A stretch of 64,000 nucleotides of DNA, from positions 104,486 through 168,485 of the forward strand of contig CAMXCT020000314.1 in assembly GCA_947184155.2 (NCBI GenBank), read 5' to 3'. Every line of letters starts with the position of its first letter. Position 1 is the stretch's first letter. Below, piece after piece: positions 39,500 to 49,414 of this stretch. Under the pieces are notes generated by a model. It saw only the letters and a list, made by a program, of their open reading frames with translations, was not told where the DNA came from and did no database searches. The DNA comes from Cladocopium goreaui (lineage: Eukaryota > Sar > Dinophyceae > Suessiales > Symbiodiniaceae). The position numbers and the translations under genes were made by a program.

Positions 39500-40829
39500 T
39501 GCGTTTCGTCCAGGTCTTGAGACCCAGTCGCATCTGATTATGATATTCCTTCTTGGACGGGAAGACTTTGTTGGACAAGGAACCTTCTGCGATCACTGCC
39601 ATTTCTGGTGGGAGTAAGGAATGGAGAAGGGAGCCTGATAGGACCCAATGTGGATCTGAGGGATTGAGAGCTGCGGGTTTGTAAGATGACCAAGATTTGC
39701 AACAGCAAATCGCTGGATTGGAAGTAGACCAATCATCGATGGCCTGTTTGTGATTGCAAAGTTTGTCGAGAACGGCAGCATGCTTGATGAAGACCATCTT
39801 GAAGGATGGAGTGTGGCATGGAACTTGGTGTTCCAGCATTTTGAAGTGCCACTGACGCAGGAATTTCCTCAATTGTGGCTGGAGATTCGGGGAAAGAGGC
39901 CATGGTGCCCGTAAGGCTGAGGCCCGTGGGGCCGGTTTTCCATGCCACCATTTTATTGAGGCATCGATTGCATTCAAGGAAAGAGTTCGGAAAGGTTCCT
40001 GGGTGTTGTTTGCCAACCGGCGAAGAGCATAGCAAAGGGTGAGACCCCCATCATTGGATCGGAGCATCTTCGTTTGTTCGAACCTCACCTTGGTATTTGA
40101 TCCTAAGGCGTGGATGATGATCCAGAGTTCCAGACGGTTTTGAAACCGTGATGACGTCAAGATTTGACGGACAAGTTGTGGAGTGAATTTGTGTTTGGCA
40201 CGACGCCAAAGGGTGGCCAGGCCGAACTGTGCGTTGGTGTTGAGAAGGGGTTTTTTGAGAATGCCCTTCTTTGTGTGGAAGAATTGGCAAATGAAGGGAT
40301 AGTTAAGTCTGGGTTGCCACTCTTGGATGAGGGCCATTTCGAGGCTGCGGTAGTCTGCCCTGTCTGTGTAGATTGGGATCGGAGCCCAAATGTACAGGTT
40401 GTCGTGATCATGCCAATAGCGAAGTGCCAGCTCGGCTTGGACAAGTCTCTCGTTCGTGAGTTGGAAATATTTTCTGGAGCGGCTGTACTCTCTGTCGAGG
40501 GTACTGTGCATTGCAGAGCCCACATAGACATAGAATTTGGGTTGCAAATTGGCAAAATGGGTGAAACGGATGTAGACGCTCTGAGGCTGGAAAAATTGTC
40601 TTGAAAAAAGATTGTGAGAGTGTAGGGTGGTACCCCAAAGGTGCTTGAGATCGGCACACTTCAGCTTAGGATTGGGTCGGAGACCGTGGAGGATTGCCAA
40701 CACCATCATACGTGTCTGGATGATGCGGAAGCCCTGAAAAAGGTGGATGCCGTGAGTCATGGTGAAGGGAGTCAAAATGTAGATGACTAGAATCATCGAA
40801 TGAAGAATGTGCAAATGGGATTGAAGCAC
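39264..40829 (-). CDS. PLE-2 GIY-YIG endonuclease domain (N-terminal part of RT protein)
   Basis: From about residue 97, KFYVYVGSAM corresponds to the paired GIY and YIG strands. Further on, ERLVQAELALRYW precedes MALIQEWQPRLNYPF, giving the conserved Glu and the terminal P-x-L-N. The remainder is a helical spacer leading to the RT core in the next frame. The ORF overlaps the stop region of the Pro-rich ORF: a short frame starting TTG at 40869 (LTSTSLSSQAQAQG) probably supplies its true N-terminus through another one-base shift near 40670-40730. Nicking of target DNA is the family role; the flanking CA repeats are a plausible target. Confidence 0.75.
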   Translation of the reverse strand: MLQSHLHILHSMILVIYILTPFTMTHGIHLFQGFRIIQTRMMVLAILHGLRPNPKLKCADLKHLWGTTLHSHNLFSRQFFQPQSVYIRFTHFANLQPKFYVYVGSAMHSTLDREYSRSRKYFQLTNERLVQAELALRYWHDHDNLYIWAPIPIYTDRADYRSLEMALIQEWQPRLNYPFICQFFHTKKGILKKPLLNTNAQFGLATLWRRAKHKFTPQLVRQILTSSRFQNRLELWIIIHALGSNTKVRFEQTKMLRSNDGGLTLCYALRRLANNTQEPFRTLSLNAIDASIKWWHGKPAPRASALRAPWPLSPNLQPQLRKFLRQWHFKMLEHQVPCHTPSFKMVFIKHAAVLDKLCNHKQAIDDWSTSNPAICCCKSWSSYKPAALNPSDPHWVLSGSLLHSLLPPEMAVIAEGSLSNKVFPSKKEYHNQMRLGLKTWTKRNGLPSMPQTTISDLCHLWSEHTQRITNHITKSSITKLQSTFEGTIFHCEDKHSSSLRIYCPCLYYQSIEQTFHGPFNL

Positions 40830-40865
40830 CTTGTGCTTGAGCCTGCGACGAAAGAGAGGTGCTAG

Positions 40866-42122
40866 TCAATTGGTGGGACTAATGCCTGCTGTCATGGCTC
40901 GAAGGAGATTGAGTGCATCATAGTTCTTCCCCATGAGGTTGACCGGGATACCCATCATGACGGCAACTCGTTCGACAGTGTCCAGAGCTTCTGCCGGTTG
41001 GTTGGCCCACCATTCCTCTGTTTTTGCAATGTTGTCCGTGAGGACCTTCCTCTTTGAATCCGATAAGTTGAGTTCTTTGAGCCATTTGTTGAAGGCTCGC
41101 ACTGCAAGGGATGGCGGCATGTTTTGAGCAAGCCAGGGATTCACAGTGGTGGTGGCGACAAGCAAAGAGGACGGATCGAAGCCAGGTGGTGCGGGAGCTG
41201 GGCTATGAGAATTCCGAAGGAGGGCTGCTTGAATAGGTGTTGAAGCAGGACTCGACGCTGAAGGTCCCGTGGTTCCTGGGGTGGATGGTTCACCTGAAGT
41301 TTCACCAAGTTGTTGGCGCAGTTGTGCCAACTGGCTTCTGAGTTGGGTGAGCTCATGCTGAGTGTCTGGATCTGCTGTACGGGTGGGAACCCAGCTATGG
41401 ATGAGGTCAGCAATGTGCTGTGCCGCATACTTGGTGTGATTGGTTTTGTCAAGTAGCTTTCCATCTTGTCTGGCTTTGCAGGAGGAGACTTTGTCCAGGT
41501 CGACTCCCTTGTTTCTGAGCTGCGTCAAGAGCTCAGTCATAAATACAACTGCTGCAATGTCTCCAGTGGGAATCAAGTAAAGTTCACGTCCATGAGCCAG
41601 CTTGCGAAGCCAGAAGTTGTTGGCCTGTTGATACAACAGGGCCGCCACTGGTAATTTCAAAGGATCACATCCTTCGATGTCCAGTTTTTGCGTGAAGGCT
41701 GATTGACGAATACTTCGAGGAAAGGTCGAACCGTTGATCTTCTGATTGTCGTAGTGATCTTTATCCTCTTGCCAGTGAGGATTGAGATCAAAGCCGTATG
41801 TGCGGCTGTCATCGACAGTTGTATGACCTCCTGGTGAGTTCGTGAATGGAGTACCAGCTTGACGAGGTTGGGACGAAGGGATCGATGGAGTGCTGGGTGA
41901 GGCAGCTTGAGTAGGTGGACAAGGCAAGGTAGGTGAGCACGGTGGAGTGGGTGGAAATGGATATGCCAAGGTGGGTGGAGGTGACGATGGAGGTGCCGAT
42001 GGAAACCGTGGATGTGGCCAGGTGCCCGATTGAGTGGCTGAGTTTTGACTGATGGATTGATTCAGACAATAGGCTCCCGACTGTTGTAAATTGAACTGAG
42101 GTCGAAACTGAGGTCGTGACAT
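40866..42122 (-). CDS. PLE-2 Pro-rich protein with helical C-terminus (ORF1-like)
   Basis: The likely start is MSRPQFRPQFNLQQ (ATG at 42122); 418 residues. The N-terminal 100 residues are mostly Pro and Ser. A structured middle includes KLDIEGCDPLKLPVAALLYQ and RELYLIPTGDIAAVVFM. A leucine-rich helix follows (HELTQLRSQLAQLRQQLG), a likely coiled coil, and a helical C-terminus (LAVRAFNKWLKELNLSDSKR). Position just before the RT ORF and the coiled coil suggest a nucleic-acid-binding or multimerising ORF1. Its TGA stop overlaps the start of the next frame. Upstream, TTTTGTTTTCCTCAG on the minus strand near 42304-42318 resembles a splice acceptor. Confidence 0.6.
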   Translation of the reverse strand: MSRPQFRPQFNLQQSGAYCLNQSISQNSATQSGTWPHPRFPSAPPSSPPPTLAYPFPPTPPCSPTLPCPPTQAASPSTPSIPSSQPRQAGTPFTNSPGGHTTVDDSRTYGFDLNPHWQEDKDHYDNQKINGSTFPRSIRQSAFTQKLDIEGCDPLKLPVAALLYQQANNFWLRKLAHGRELYLIPTGDIAAVVFMTELLTQLRNKGVDLDKVSSCKARQDGKLLDKTNHTKYAAQHIADLIHSWVPTRTADPDTQHELTQLRSQLAQLRQQLGETSGEPSTPGTTGPSASSPASTPIQAALLRNSHSPAPAPPGFDPSSLLVATTTVNPWLAQNMPPSLAVRAFNKWLKELNLSDSKRKVLTDNIAKTEEWWANQPAEALDTVERVAVMMGIPVNLMGKNYDALNLLRAMTAGISPTN

Positions 42123-42713
42123 TTTTGCTGTGAGTGCCAGACTGCCGTTTGCATTGGTCCACACCATCGAGGAAAGAAGGGTAGTTCTTGTCATACCGGT
42201 GGAATTGGAACACGAGGTTCAGCACGATTCCGTCCAGGCACTGGGGATCGAGATCGATCCGACTCCGCCATGGGTGCACAAAATGATGTCTTTTTTGGAC
42301 GCTGAGGAAAACAAAACTGCAAGTTCACAGAGGTTTAATCAAATTCAACTATTAAGAAAAACCCCGAGAAAACAAGAATCAACCACCGACATGACAGGTT
42401 CATCCAGCAAGATACTCAAGCATTGCAATGTCTGAAACCAGAAGCATCAAACTTGCTGGAGAACATGAAAAACTTGAAATTCAGATTGGAGCAACCGTGC
42501 ATTTTTGGTCAAGAGCGTGTCCAGGTTGTCCCTAGAAAGGTAAGATTCGGATTCCTGTTTAGGCCGAATGTCGCTAATAATACAAGATAACACATGCGCA
42601 GTGCTGAGTGCCTGTCATCTACGACGACCTGAGTAACGTTCCTCATTGCTACGATAGTTACAGTCGTCTGAGGTTGTGTCACCAATGTCGATCTTCATGG
42701 TGAGGTCAGCCCA

Positions 42714-44665
42714 TTAAAGAGCGATGAATTTCAATCCCACATATTGGCTGTGAGCAGTGTACTTCTCCGACGTGGTGACGATTCCTTTTTCAATCACACC
42801 GAGTTGAGCCATCTCGTTGCCTCCGGCTTTGTAGGCAGTATGGTCAGCGGACCCTCGATACATCGCCCCCACGACGATATCCTGTTGGCCCTTGCCTTTC
42901 TTGCCGATGGAGTCAAGGAGTTCTCTTTCTGCCCAGGGTGGGATCGTTCTATCACTGTTGGATACTTCTCTGCCAAGAAAGAATGCCCCAAAGGTTGGTA
43001 GGTGGCAACGCTGAGGGTCTTTGTGATAAGACCAGTTTGCAGGTCTGATCTTGCCTTCAAGGAGTATTTGTTGAGAAGTGTGAAGTGTCGTCCCATGACA
43101 AAGTGCCCATGTGTGATTTTGACGTTTGCCGAAGGGAGGTGGTATTTGGAAGTGGCTAGTGTCAGGTAATGGCATGATGAGTGCAAGCATGTTGGTGGAT
43201 GGAACTTCTCGGACATGGCAAGTTGATAAATCGTAGTCAGGGAGAAGGTTGGTGCTGAAAAAGAGTTGGACCGCCTTCTTGACCACATCTGGAGGGATCC
43301 GTTGATCAACTTGGTGAAGTTGTTCACAAGCCTTTTCATAATCTTCTTGATCCATAGTTGTGGAAGGCTTGGGACGATCGGCGGCTGCGATCTCATTTGC
43401 TGCGCGCATCCTGTCGGGATGGTTCAAAGCAAATGTTATATGTCGAGCCCATTCATCTCTCGAACCATCTTGGAGGTTGATGGCAACACGTCCTGGAGGG
43501 ACGGTGGTGGAACCACGAGATTGGACTGAACCTGATCTGTGTGGAGGTCGGCGTGGTCGATTGTAGGTGGTGCTGTGATCGGAGGAGAATGCTGTGAGTG
43601 GTTTGGTGGAGGAGACGTAGTGGCTGTGGTCACTGAATGTTGGTTTTGTGTAGTCAATCCAACCAGATGGGTTGGATGTGTAGGAGGATTTGGGGTAGTC
43701 TTTCCATTGGCCCCAGGATTTCCACTTATTGGTGGTCTGTTGGTCGTAGTGGTAGTAGGTTGACTGGGTGTTCGCAGTATGGGAGGATTGTTGTGGGTGG
43801 TGTTCCCACGTTGCGGGTTGAAGAGTGGCTGGCAAGTGACTGGGTTCGTGAAGTGGATGATCATCAACTCCTCGATGTTGTACTTCTCGATGACGTGGAG
43901 AGGCTGAGCGTAATGTGATCGATGCAGCTCTGCTTGGACGCCTCGAAGCATGTCTCGACGTGGAGTATCTTCTTCTGGATGAGGAGCGTGGACGAGACGA
44001 GCGATGGGCTCGTCTTTTGGATTTTGGTCGACGAGGACTGCGTGGGATGGAGATCGGACGTTTGTCCGGTGTTCTGGGACTGGAACGATGATGATGAGAG
44101 CGAGAACAAGAGCGACGGTGGGAACGTTGGTGTGATGGTGGGAAGTCATCCGGTGGATGAGGATGGCTGGGGATGGGTGGAGAGATCGGAATTGGTGGCT
44201 GGGCTCAGGTGGTGGAGGGTGACTCTTGTTGTGCCCTCGGTTCTTGTCCACAAAAGCCTGCATACTGGATTCGACCGTGTTCTTCATCTGCTGCATCATC
44301 TCCTCTGGATTGAAGGATACACTTGATCCAGGTTGTGTGGATGAAGGTGCCACAGGTGTTGGTGGTTCTGGCGCTTGTGGTGTGGACTGAGATGGAGGTG
44401 GAGTGGGCGTGGATTGATGGAAAGGAAGAAGCTGTTGGAGATGCTGGATGTGAGATTGAGCTTGTGACGCGAGTTGCTGATTTAGGATGGAATCTTGCTC
44501 CCTGAGAGCCGCCAGTTGCGCCTGAGTCTGAGCTTGAGACTGAGCTTGTGACTGCTGGTTCATCAAATCACCTCCACAAAATTGACCTTGAAGTCCCATC
44601 GGTTGTGGGTTCCATCCAAAGTTCCACATCGTGTCAGGGACGTTAGGAAAACGTCCAGGAAACAT
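42714..44665 (-). CDS. PLE-2 first ORF: Gln/Pro-rich region plus HGT-motif domain, frameshifted
   Basis: Starts MFPGRFPNVPDTMWNFG at 44665, then a Gln-rich stretch (QSQAQSQAQTQAQ) and long Pro/Thr-rich and basic regions. A one-base shift between about 43835 and 43436 leads to the frame with EWARHITFALNHPDRMRAANE, a helical block, and WALCHGTTLHTSQQILLEGKIRP, AFFLGREVSNS and VVGAMYRGSADHT. The HGT followed by a helix and Gly resembles the NAD-binding strand of the ADP-ribosyltransferase and Tpt1 folds, but no second diagnostic motif is clear. Other identities are possible. The frame ends intact at 42714. Confidence 0.5.
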
Positions 44666-45148
44666 GGCAGCACTGTCAGGTTTCGAAATTGAAAAACCTA
44701 GTTCAAAAAAGATGCATCCACATTACTGTGCAAGTTTCCCCTCGTTAGGCTCAATGGCCAGAGTTCAATTCAACCCCATCGACGGCTGTCAGTATTCAAG
44801 TGAATTAAGTGCACAATTGAACCTCACCAACGACCATAAAAAGAAAGAATCACCACACCTGCAGGAATGTCCTGATGCCTTCACATGGTCACATGTCATG
44901 TTGAACATGTCGAGCTCCGTACTCTCTTGGGCATCATTGAAAAAACGGATGTTGTCGCGGCTTTCAGCAGGCTACTCAGGAGATGCATTCACTCTGAAAA
45001 AATTGAGTCCCTGGAACAGCGGGCAGTTATTCAACACAAAACGACATCGACAGGTGAAACATGGAAAAAAGGCTGGCTGTTTCACTTTACTTAGACGAAT
45101 TACTAATTCAAAAGTGTAAATTCAGACATCGTTTTACCGTCAATTGTT

Positions 45149-45207
45149 AGCCTGGAAAGGCTTTCCCCGAAGGGTTCATACCACCTTGACGAATATCGGT
45201 ATGAAGG
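45149..45207 (-). ncRNA. Three-hairpin structured leader of PLE-2
   Basis: The first two hairpins are identical to those of PLE-1. The third stem is TTCATACC (45175-45182) with GGTATGAA (45198-45205), different bases from PLE-1 but fully paired, with CTTGACG again in the loop. This compensatory change supports a selected RNA or DNA fold. Confidence 0.6.
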
Positions 45208-45211
45208 ACAC

Positions 45212-45672
45212 ACTTGCTCAGAAATATCTTATCGAACTACTGATGTGGAATGCATCGTACGTGCAAAAACACTTCAGTTAAACCTGACAGGAAGGGTTGA
45301 ATGATTGGAAGTGAGAAACTGCGCGAAGGAAATCATTCTACGTCCTTGCTCGAAGGGTTTTCAGGTTCTGATGCAGCTCAGTCAGATTGCGAAAACCGTA
45401 CAGTTGTTTGGTTTGAAAAAAGTTGAAAACCGACATGCCGGTACTTGGCTTAGCCGGTTGCCATGGACGAAAGTGAAAAATGGTGCAGGTACGCAGATTG
45501 GCGTCCCAATCTGTATTACCAGATCAAATGGGTGTCTTCGTTGGTAGCGGTCCCAAATGATCTGCCGCTACCCCCTCCTAAAATGAAAAACCTCATGTCA
45601 GCAGAAATGAAAACAACAGGTACACAAAGGTCCGAGTTACAAAATAAAAGTTTTACATCTTTTCAGATGTTC
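45212..45672 (-). repeat. PLE-2 terminal repeat, 5' copy
   Basis: Partner of 34447-34917. Its outer edge (TTTTCAGATGTTCCACACAC) runs into CA microsatellite, so the exact end is uncertain by about 15 bases. Confidence 0.87.
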
Positions 45673-45702
45673 CACACACACACACACCCACGCACGCGCG
45701 CA

Positions 45703-45734
<32 letters not shown>

Positions 45735-45742
45735 CCCACCCA

Positions 45743-45773
<31 letters not shown>

Positions 45774-45930
45774 GCACGCGCTTGCGCACGCGCACGCGCA
45801 CACGCACATGAACACGCACACGCACACGCACACGCCACGCACATGAACACGCACACGCACACGCACACGCACACGCCACGCACATGAACACGCACACGCA
45901 CATGCACCCGCACCCGCACCGCACCACAAT
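45673..45930. repeat. CA/CACG microsatellite at the PLE 5' edge
   Basis: Runs of CACACA, CGCACGCA and CACGCACATGAACACG. Likely the insertion target of the Penelope-like array. Overlapping ORFs are artefacts. Confidence 0.93.
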
Positions 45931-46685
45931 CACCCCCTCGTTCTTCCTTGCCAGCTTGCTCGCCAGCATGTCTTTGCCAACTTGTGTGCCAGCCACCTCG
46001 ACACAGCCACCCTCCAACGAGGTTGCCAATGCTCTGGGCCCCTGCTTATGGCGAGCTGGGCCCCCACTGAACTGAACCCTGCAGGGAACTTGCAAGCTCT
46101 TCGGGCCCGAACCCCATGCCAGATTAAAGGACAGATTGGCTGTCAGAATATTTGTCAGAAAAAATGCCAGGTAGAATGCCAAAGAGAATGCCACATATAA
46201 TATCAGAGTTAATGTCAGACAAGATGTCATGAACATTTGTCACATATTCATACTCGCATCGTTTTCATATAGGTTTCACAAGTCTTGGCGCATTGTACTT
46301 GCATTGTACGTTGGCACATATTAGCTTCAATTTCTCCAAAATACGATTTCCTTATTTGTTTCTGCATTTGTCTTTCGGGCTCCCTGTCGGCAAGTTTGCT
46401 GACAGTGCCTGATCGAGGCTTGCCGGCGGCTTGCCGTTTTTGGGTTGTTCCTGAGTTTCTGCTCGCACTTACATGTATCTTATTTCAGGCATATGATTGT
46501 TTTTGGGCGTATTTGATGGTATTTGATCGCATGTGCATCTACCACTCTATAAGTTTTTAATCACGGACATTCCTGATCTGCGTGTTTCATCCAGTTTTTC
46601 CCCACATCTTTGTGTGGGGTTCTTGTTTTTGGTTCTGCATCCCGTCCGCCGCCTCCTCCTCCCGCCTCCTCCCGTCGCCTCCTCC
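45931..46685. other. Unassigned DNA
   Basis: Contains loosely repeated TGCCA and TGTCAGA words (46125-46230). No supported gene. Confidence 0.45.
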
Positions 46686-47105
46686 CGTCACACACAACTT
46701 GTCCACACACCACTTCTCATCACACCACTTGTCATCACACCACTTGTCTTCACACTACTTGTCCACACACAACTTGTCATCAGACCACTTCTCATCACAC
46801 CACTTGTCATCACACCACTTGTCTTCACACTACTTGTCCACACACAACTTGTCATCACACCACTTGTCTTCACACTACTTGTCCACACACAACTTGTCAT
46901 CAGACCACTTCTCATCACACCACTTGTCATCACACCACTTGTCTTCACACTACTTGTCCACACACAACTTGTCATCACACCACTTGTCTTCACACTACTT
47001 GTCCACACACAACTTGTCATCAGACCACTTCTCATCACACAACTTGATATCATACCACTTGCTCACACGCAACTTACTCACGCACAACTTGCACACAACT
47101 TGCAC
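46686..47105. repeat. 15-bp satellite (ACTTGTCATCACACC) with 120-bp higher-order repeat
   Basis: Monomers ACTTGTCATCACACC, ACTTGTCTTCACACT and ACTTGTCCACACACA alternate in a pattern that repeats every 120 bp (near 46780, 46900 and 47020). All three plus frames are open because 15 is a multiple of three. Confidence 0.93.
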
Positions 47106-47134
47106 ACAACTTGCACACATACAACTTACTCACG

Positions 47135-47520
47135 CAGGCGTGGCACTTGGCGACATGGATCGTCACTTTGCGTGGCAGGCGTGGCACGTATGGCACTGGG
47201 CTGGCTCTGGTGGCGCGCTCGGTTCCCACCAGGCGTGGCACTTATGGCACTGGGTTGGCTCTGGTGGCGCGGTTGGTTCCCAGGCGGCGCTGTGACGCCG
47301 CGGCGTTTTGCGTGGCAGGCGTGGCACTATGTGAGATCCACCTTCACTTTGTGTGGCAGGCGTGGTACTTGATGACATCGATTGTTACTTTACGTGGCAG
47401 GCGTGGCACTTATGGCACTGGGCTGGCTCTAATGGCGCGCTTGGTTCCCAGGCGGCGCTGTGACGCCGCGACGTTTTGCGTGGCAGGCGTGGCACTATGT
47501 GAGATCCACCTTCACTTTGT
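47135..47520. repeat. 168-bp satellite, left block
   Basis: Units contain GTGGCAGGCGTGGCAC and TGTGACGCCG; the latter recurs at 47291 and 47459 (168 bp apart). The block continues on the far side of the gap at 48150-48790. Confidence 0.9.
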
Positions 47521-47666
47521 TCCCCACATTGACGTGTGGGGTTTTTGTTTTTAGTTCTGTATCCGCCTTCCGCCTCCCGCCTCCCGCCGCCTCCCGCCCC
47601 CTCACTCACACTCACCCACTCACTCACCCACTCACTCCTCACTCACTCACTCTCACACACTCACAC

Positions 47667-47766
47667 NNNNNNNNNNNNNNNNNNNNNNNNNNNNNNNNNN
47701 NNNNNNNNNNNNNNNNNNNNNNNNNNNNNNNNNNNNNNNNNNNNNNNNNNNNNNNNNNNNNNNNNN
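47667..47766. other. Assembly gap of 100 N
   Basis: Exactly one hundred N, the usual placeholder for a gap of unknown size, inside simple repeats. Distances across it are not reliable. Confidence 0.99.
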
Positions 47767-48005
47767 CCTACCTCCCCTACCTCCCCTACCTCCCCTACCT
47801 CCCCTACCTCCCCTACCTCCCCTACCTCACCACCTACCTCACCTACCTCACCTACTTCACCTACCGCACTCACTCACTCACCCACTCACTCACTTCACTT
47901 CACTTCACTTCACTTCACTTCACTCACTTCACTCACTTCACTCACTCTCACATCCCTCACTCACACACACCACACTCGCATCACTCACTCACACTCTCAC
48001 TCACT
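47767..48005. repeat. CCTACCTCC and CACTTCACTT simple repeats
   Basis: CCTACCTCCC units grade into CTCACTCACTTCACTT. The left side of the gap (47595-47666) has related CTCACTCAC repeats. Confidence 0.93.
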
Positions 48006-48149
48006 CACTGTACATGAACATACATACATACACACAAACTCACCCACCATCACCGCTCCATCACTCTTATACTTCCTCTTCCCTTCTTGCTTTTCTATGG
48101 TCAGTCTAAGTCTAAAGAAGTTGGTAACATGCGGGGTTATCCGGTCCTT

Positions 48150-48790
48150 TAATTTGTGTGGCAGGCGTGACACTTGATGACATGGATTGTTACTTTGCGT
48201 GGCAGGCATGGCACTTATAACACTGGGTTGGGTCTGGTGGCGCGCTTGGTTCCCAGGCGGCGCTGTGACGCCGTGGCGTTTTGCATGGCAGGCGTGGCAC
48301 TTTGTGCTATCCACGTTCACTTTGTGTGGCAGGCGTGGCACTTGATGACATTGATTGTTACTTTGCGTGGCAGGCGTGGCACTTATGGCACTGGGTTGGC
48401 TCTGGTGTTGCGCTTGGTTCCCAGACGGCGCTGTGACGCCGTGGCGTTTTGCGTGGCAGGCGTGGCAATTGATGACATGGATTGTTACTTTGCGTGGCAG
48501 GCATGGCACTTATAACACTGGGTTGGCTCTGGTGGCGCGCTTGGTTCCCAGGCGGCGCTGTGACGCCGTGGCGTTTTGCGTGGCAGGCGTGGCACTATGT
48601 GAGATCCACCTTCACTTTGTGTGGCAGGCGTGGCACTTGATGACATCGATTGTTACTTTGCGCGGCAGGCGTGGCGGGCGTGTCGCTTTGTGACATCCAC
48701 CTTCATTTTGTTTGGCAGGCGTGCCGCTTGATGACATCGATTGTTACTTTGCGTGGCAGGCGTGGCACTTGTGGCACTGGGATTCTACAT
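48150..48790. repeat. 168-bp satellite, right block
   Basis: Continues the family at 47135-47520. TGTGACGCCG recurs at 48264, 48432 and 48559, giving one 168-bp and one shortened 127-bp interval. The final units decay just before the exon at 48.9 kb. Confidence 0.9.
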
Positions 48791-48886
48791 GTTGTCGCGT
48801 CGCTGCCAAGTGACGACAGGTGCTTTCTTTGCATCCGCGTTCATGGATGACATTTTCTGTCTTTCGCGTCCTGACGTATCGGTGGC

Positions 48887-49405
48887 AGCAACCAATGTGT
48901 CTCTGAGCACGAACCTGAAATTGTATTGAAACTGGTTACCAGCAACGATCCACCTCCAGTGAACATACGTGTGGTCGTCGGTAAAGCCGCTGCCGCTGCA
49001 ACCGAGTACAGGCCGCAGCCTGGAACCAGTCCATTGTACGATTTCTGCGAACTCCAGACTTTGATGCTGCGAAACTTGGACACCGTTCAGCTGAAAGATG
49101 TTGATCTTCGTTGCCCAGACAGTCTGATGGCCAAGCAACTCCGACAACGCTTCTACGAGATGCTGCGACGCAACGTGAAGCTAGGAAAGCGAACATTGTC
49201 CGAATTTCGGACAGGTCAGTTTTCCCCGACCTACAACATTCATGTGCTGGTGTCTGCAGATGGGCAGAGATTGGTTCTGCGCGCAAAGCTGCTTTATGAT
49301 CCCGTTTATCTTCGTGTGCCTGTGGTGGACGACGGCAAAATCACTCCCTGGAATAAACAGGCCTACCAGGAAGTGTGCGATGCTATTCAGCATGCTAGCG
49401 TGTGA
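48887..49405 (+). CDS. Probable 3' exon of an unknown host gene
   Basis: The frame is closed upstream by a TGA at 48872-48874, and possible acceptors are GGCAG/C (48888) or TCTGAG/C (48907). The readable part includes EPEIVLKLVTSNDPPPVNIRV, YDFCELQTLMLRNLDTVQLKD, LRQRFYEMLRRNVKLGKRTL and a C-terminal KITPWNKQAYQEVCDAIQHASV ending in TGA. Mixed composition with regular helices looks genuinely coding, unlike the neighbouring satellites. No domain recognised. Earlier exons must lie upstream, within or beyond the satellite and gap. Confidence 0.5.
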   Translation, partial: SNQCVSEHEPEIVLKLVTSNDPPPVNIRVVVGKAAAAATEYRPQPGTSPLYDFCELQTLMLRNLDTVQLKDVDLRCPDSLMAKQLRQRFYEMLRRNVKLGKRTLSEFRTGQFSPTYNIHVLVSADGQRLVLRAKLLYDPVYLRVPVVDDGKITPWNKQAYQEVCDAIQHASV

Positions 49406-49414
49406 ATTTTAACC

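Larger units (their letters stand above)
34447..45672 (-). mobile_element. Long multi-ORF Penelope-like element (PLE-2), GIY-YIG N-terminal type
   Basis: Direct repeats of about 470 bp (34447-34917 and 45212-45672) flank a leader (44666-45211) and about 9.7 kb of minus-strand ORFs. In transcript order these are an HGT-motif protein, a Pro-rich protein, GIY-YIG plus reverse transcriptase, a Myb/SANT-like protein, and two proteins of unknown function. A GIY-YIG nuclease N-terminal to a Penelope-type RT defines the permuted PLE clades described from algae and invertebrates. The 5' end lies in a CA/CG microsatellite (45672-45925), and the 3' end joins PLE-1 through CACACA. The terminal repeats differ at only a few positions, so insertion is fairly recent, yet several ORFs carry frameshifts. 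Confidence 0.8.

Noticed and set aside
44711-45680. Hammerhead ribozyme in the PLE terminal repeat
   Set aside because: Other PLEs carry hammerheads there, but no CUGANGA core with a following GAAA was found on either strand of the repeat or leader.
45637-46236. 199-codon minus-strand ORF rich in Cys, Val and Arg
   Set aside because: It is the translation of the CA/CACG microsatellite.
46533-47372. Long plus-strand ORFs over the 15-bp satellite
   Set aside because: All three frames are open because the repeat unit is a multiple of three; no independent evidence for coding.
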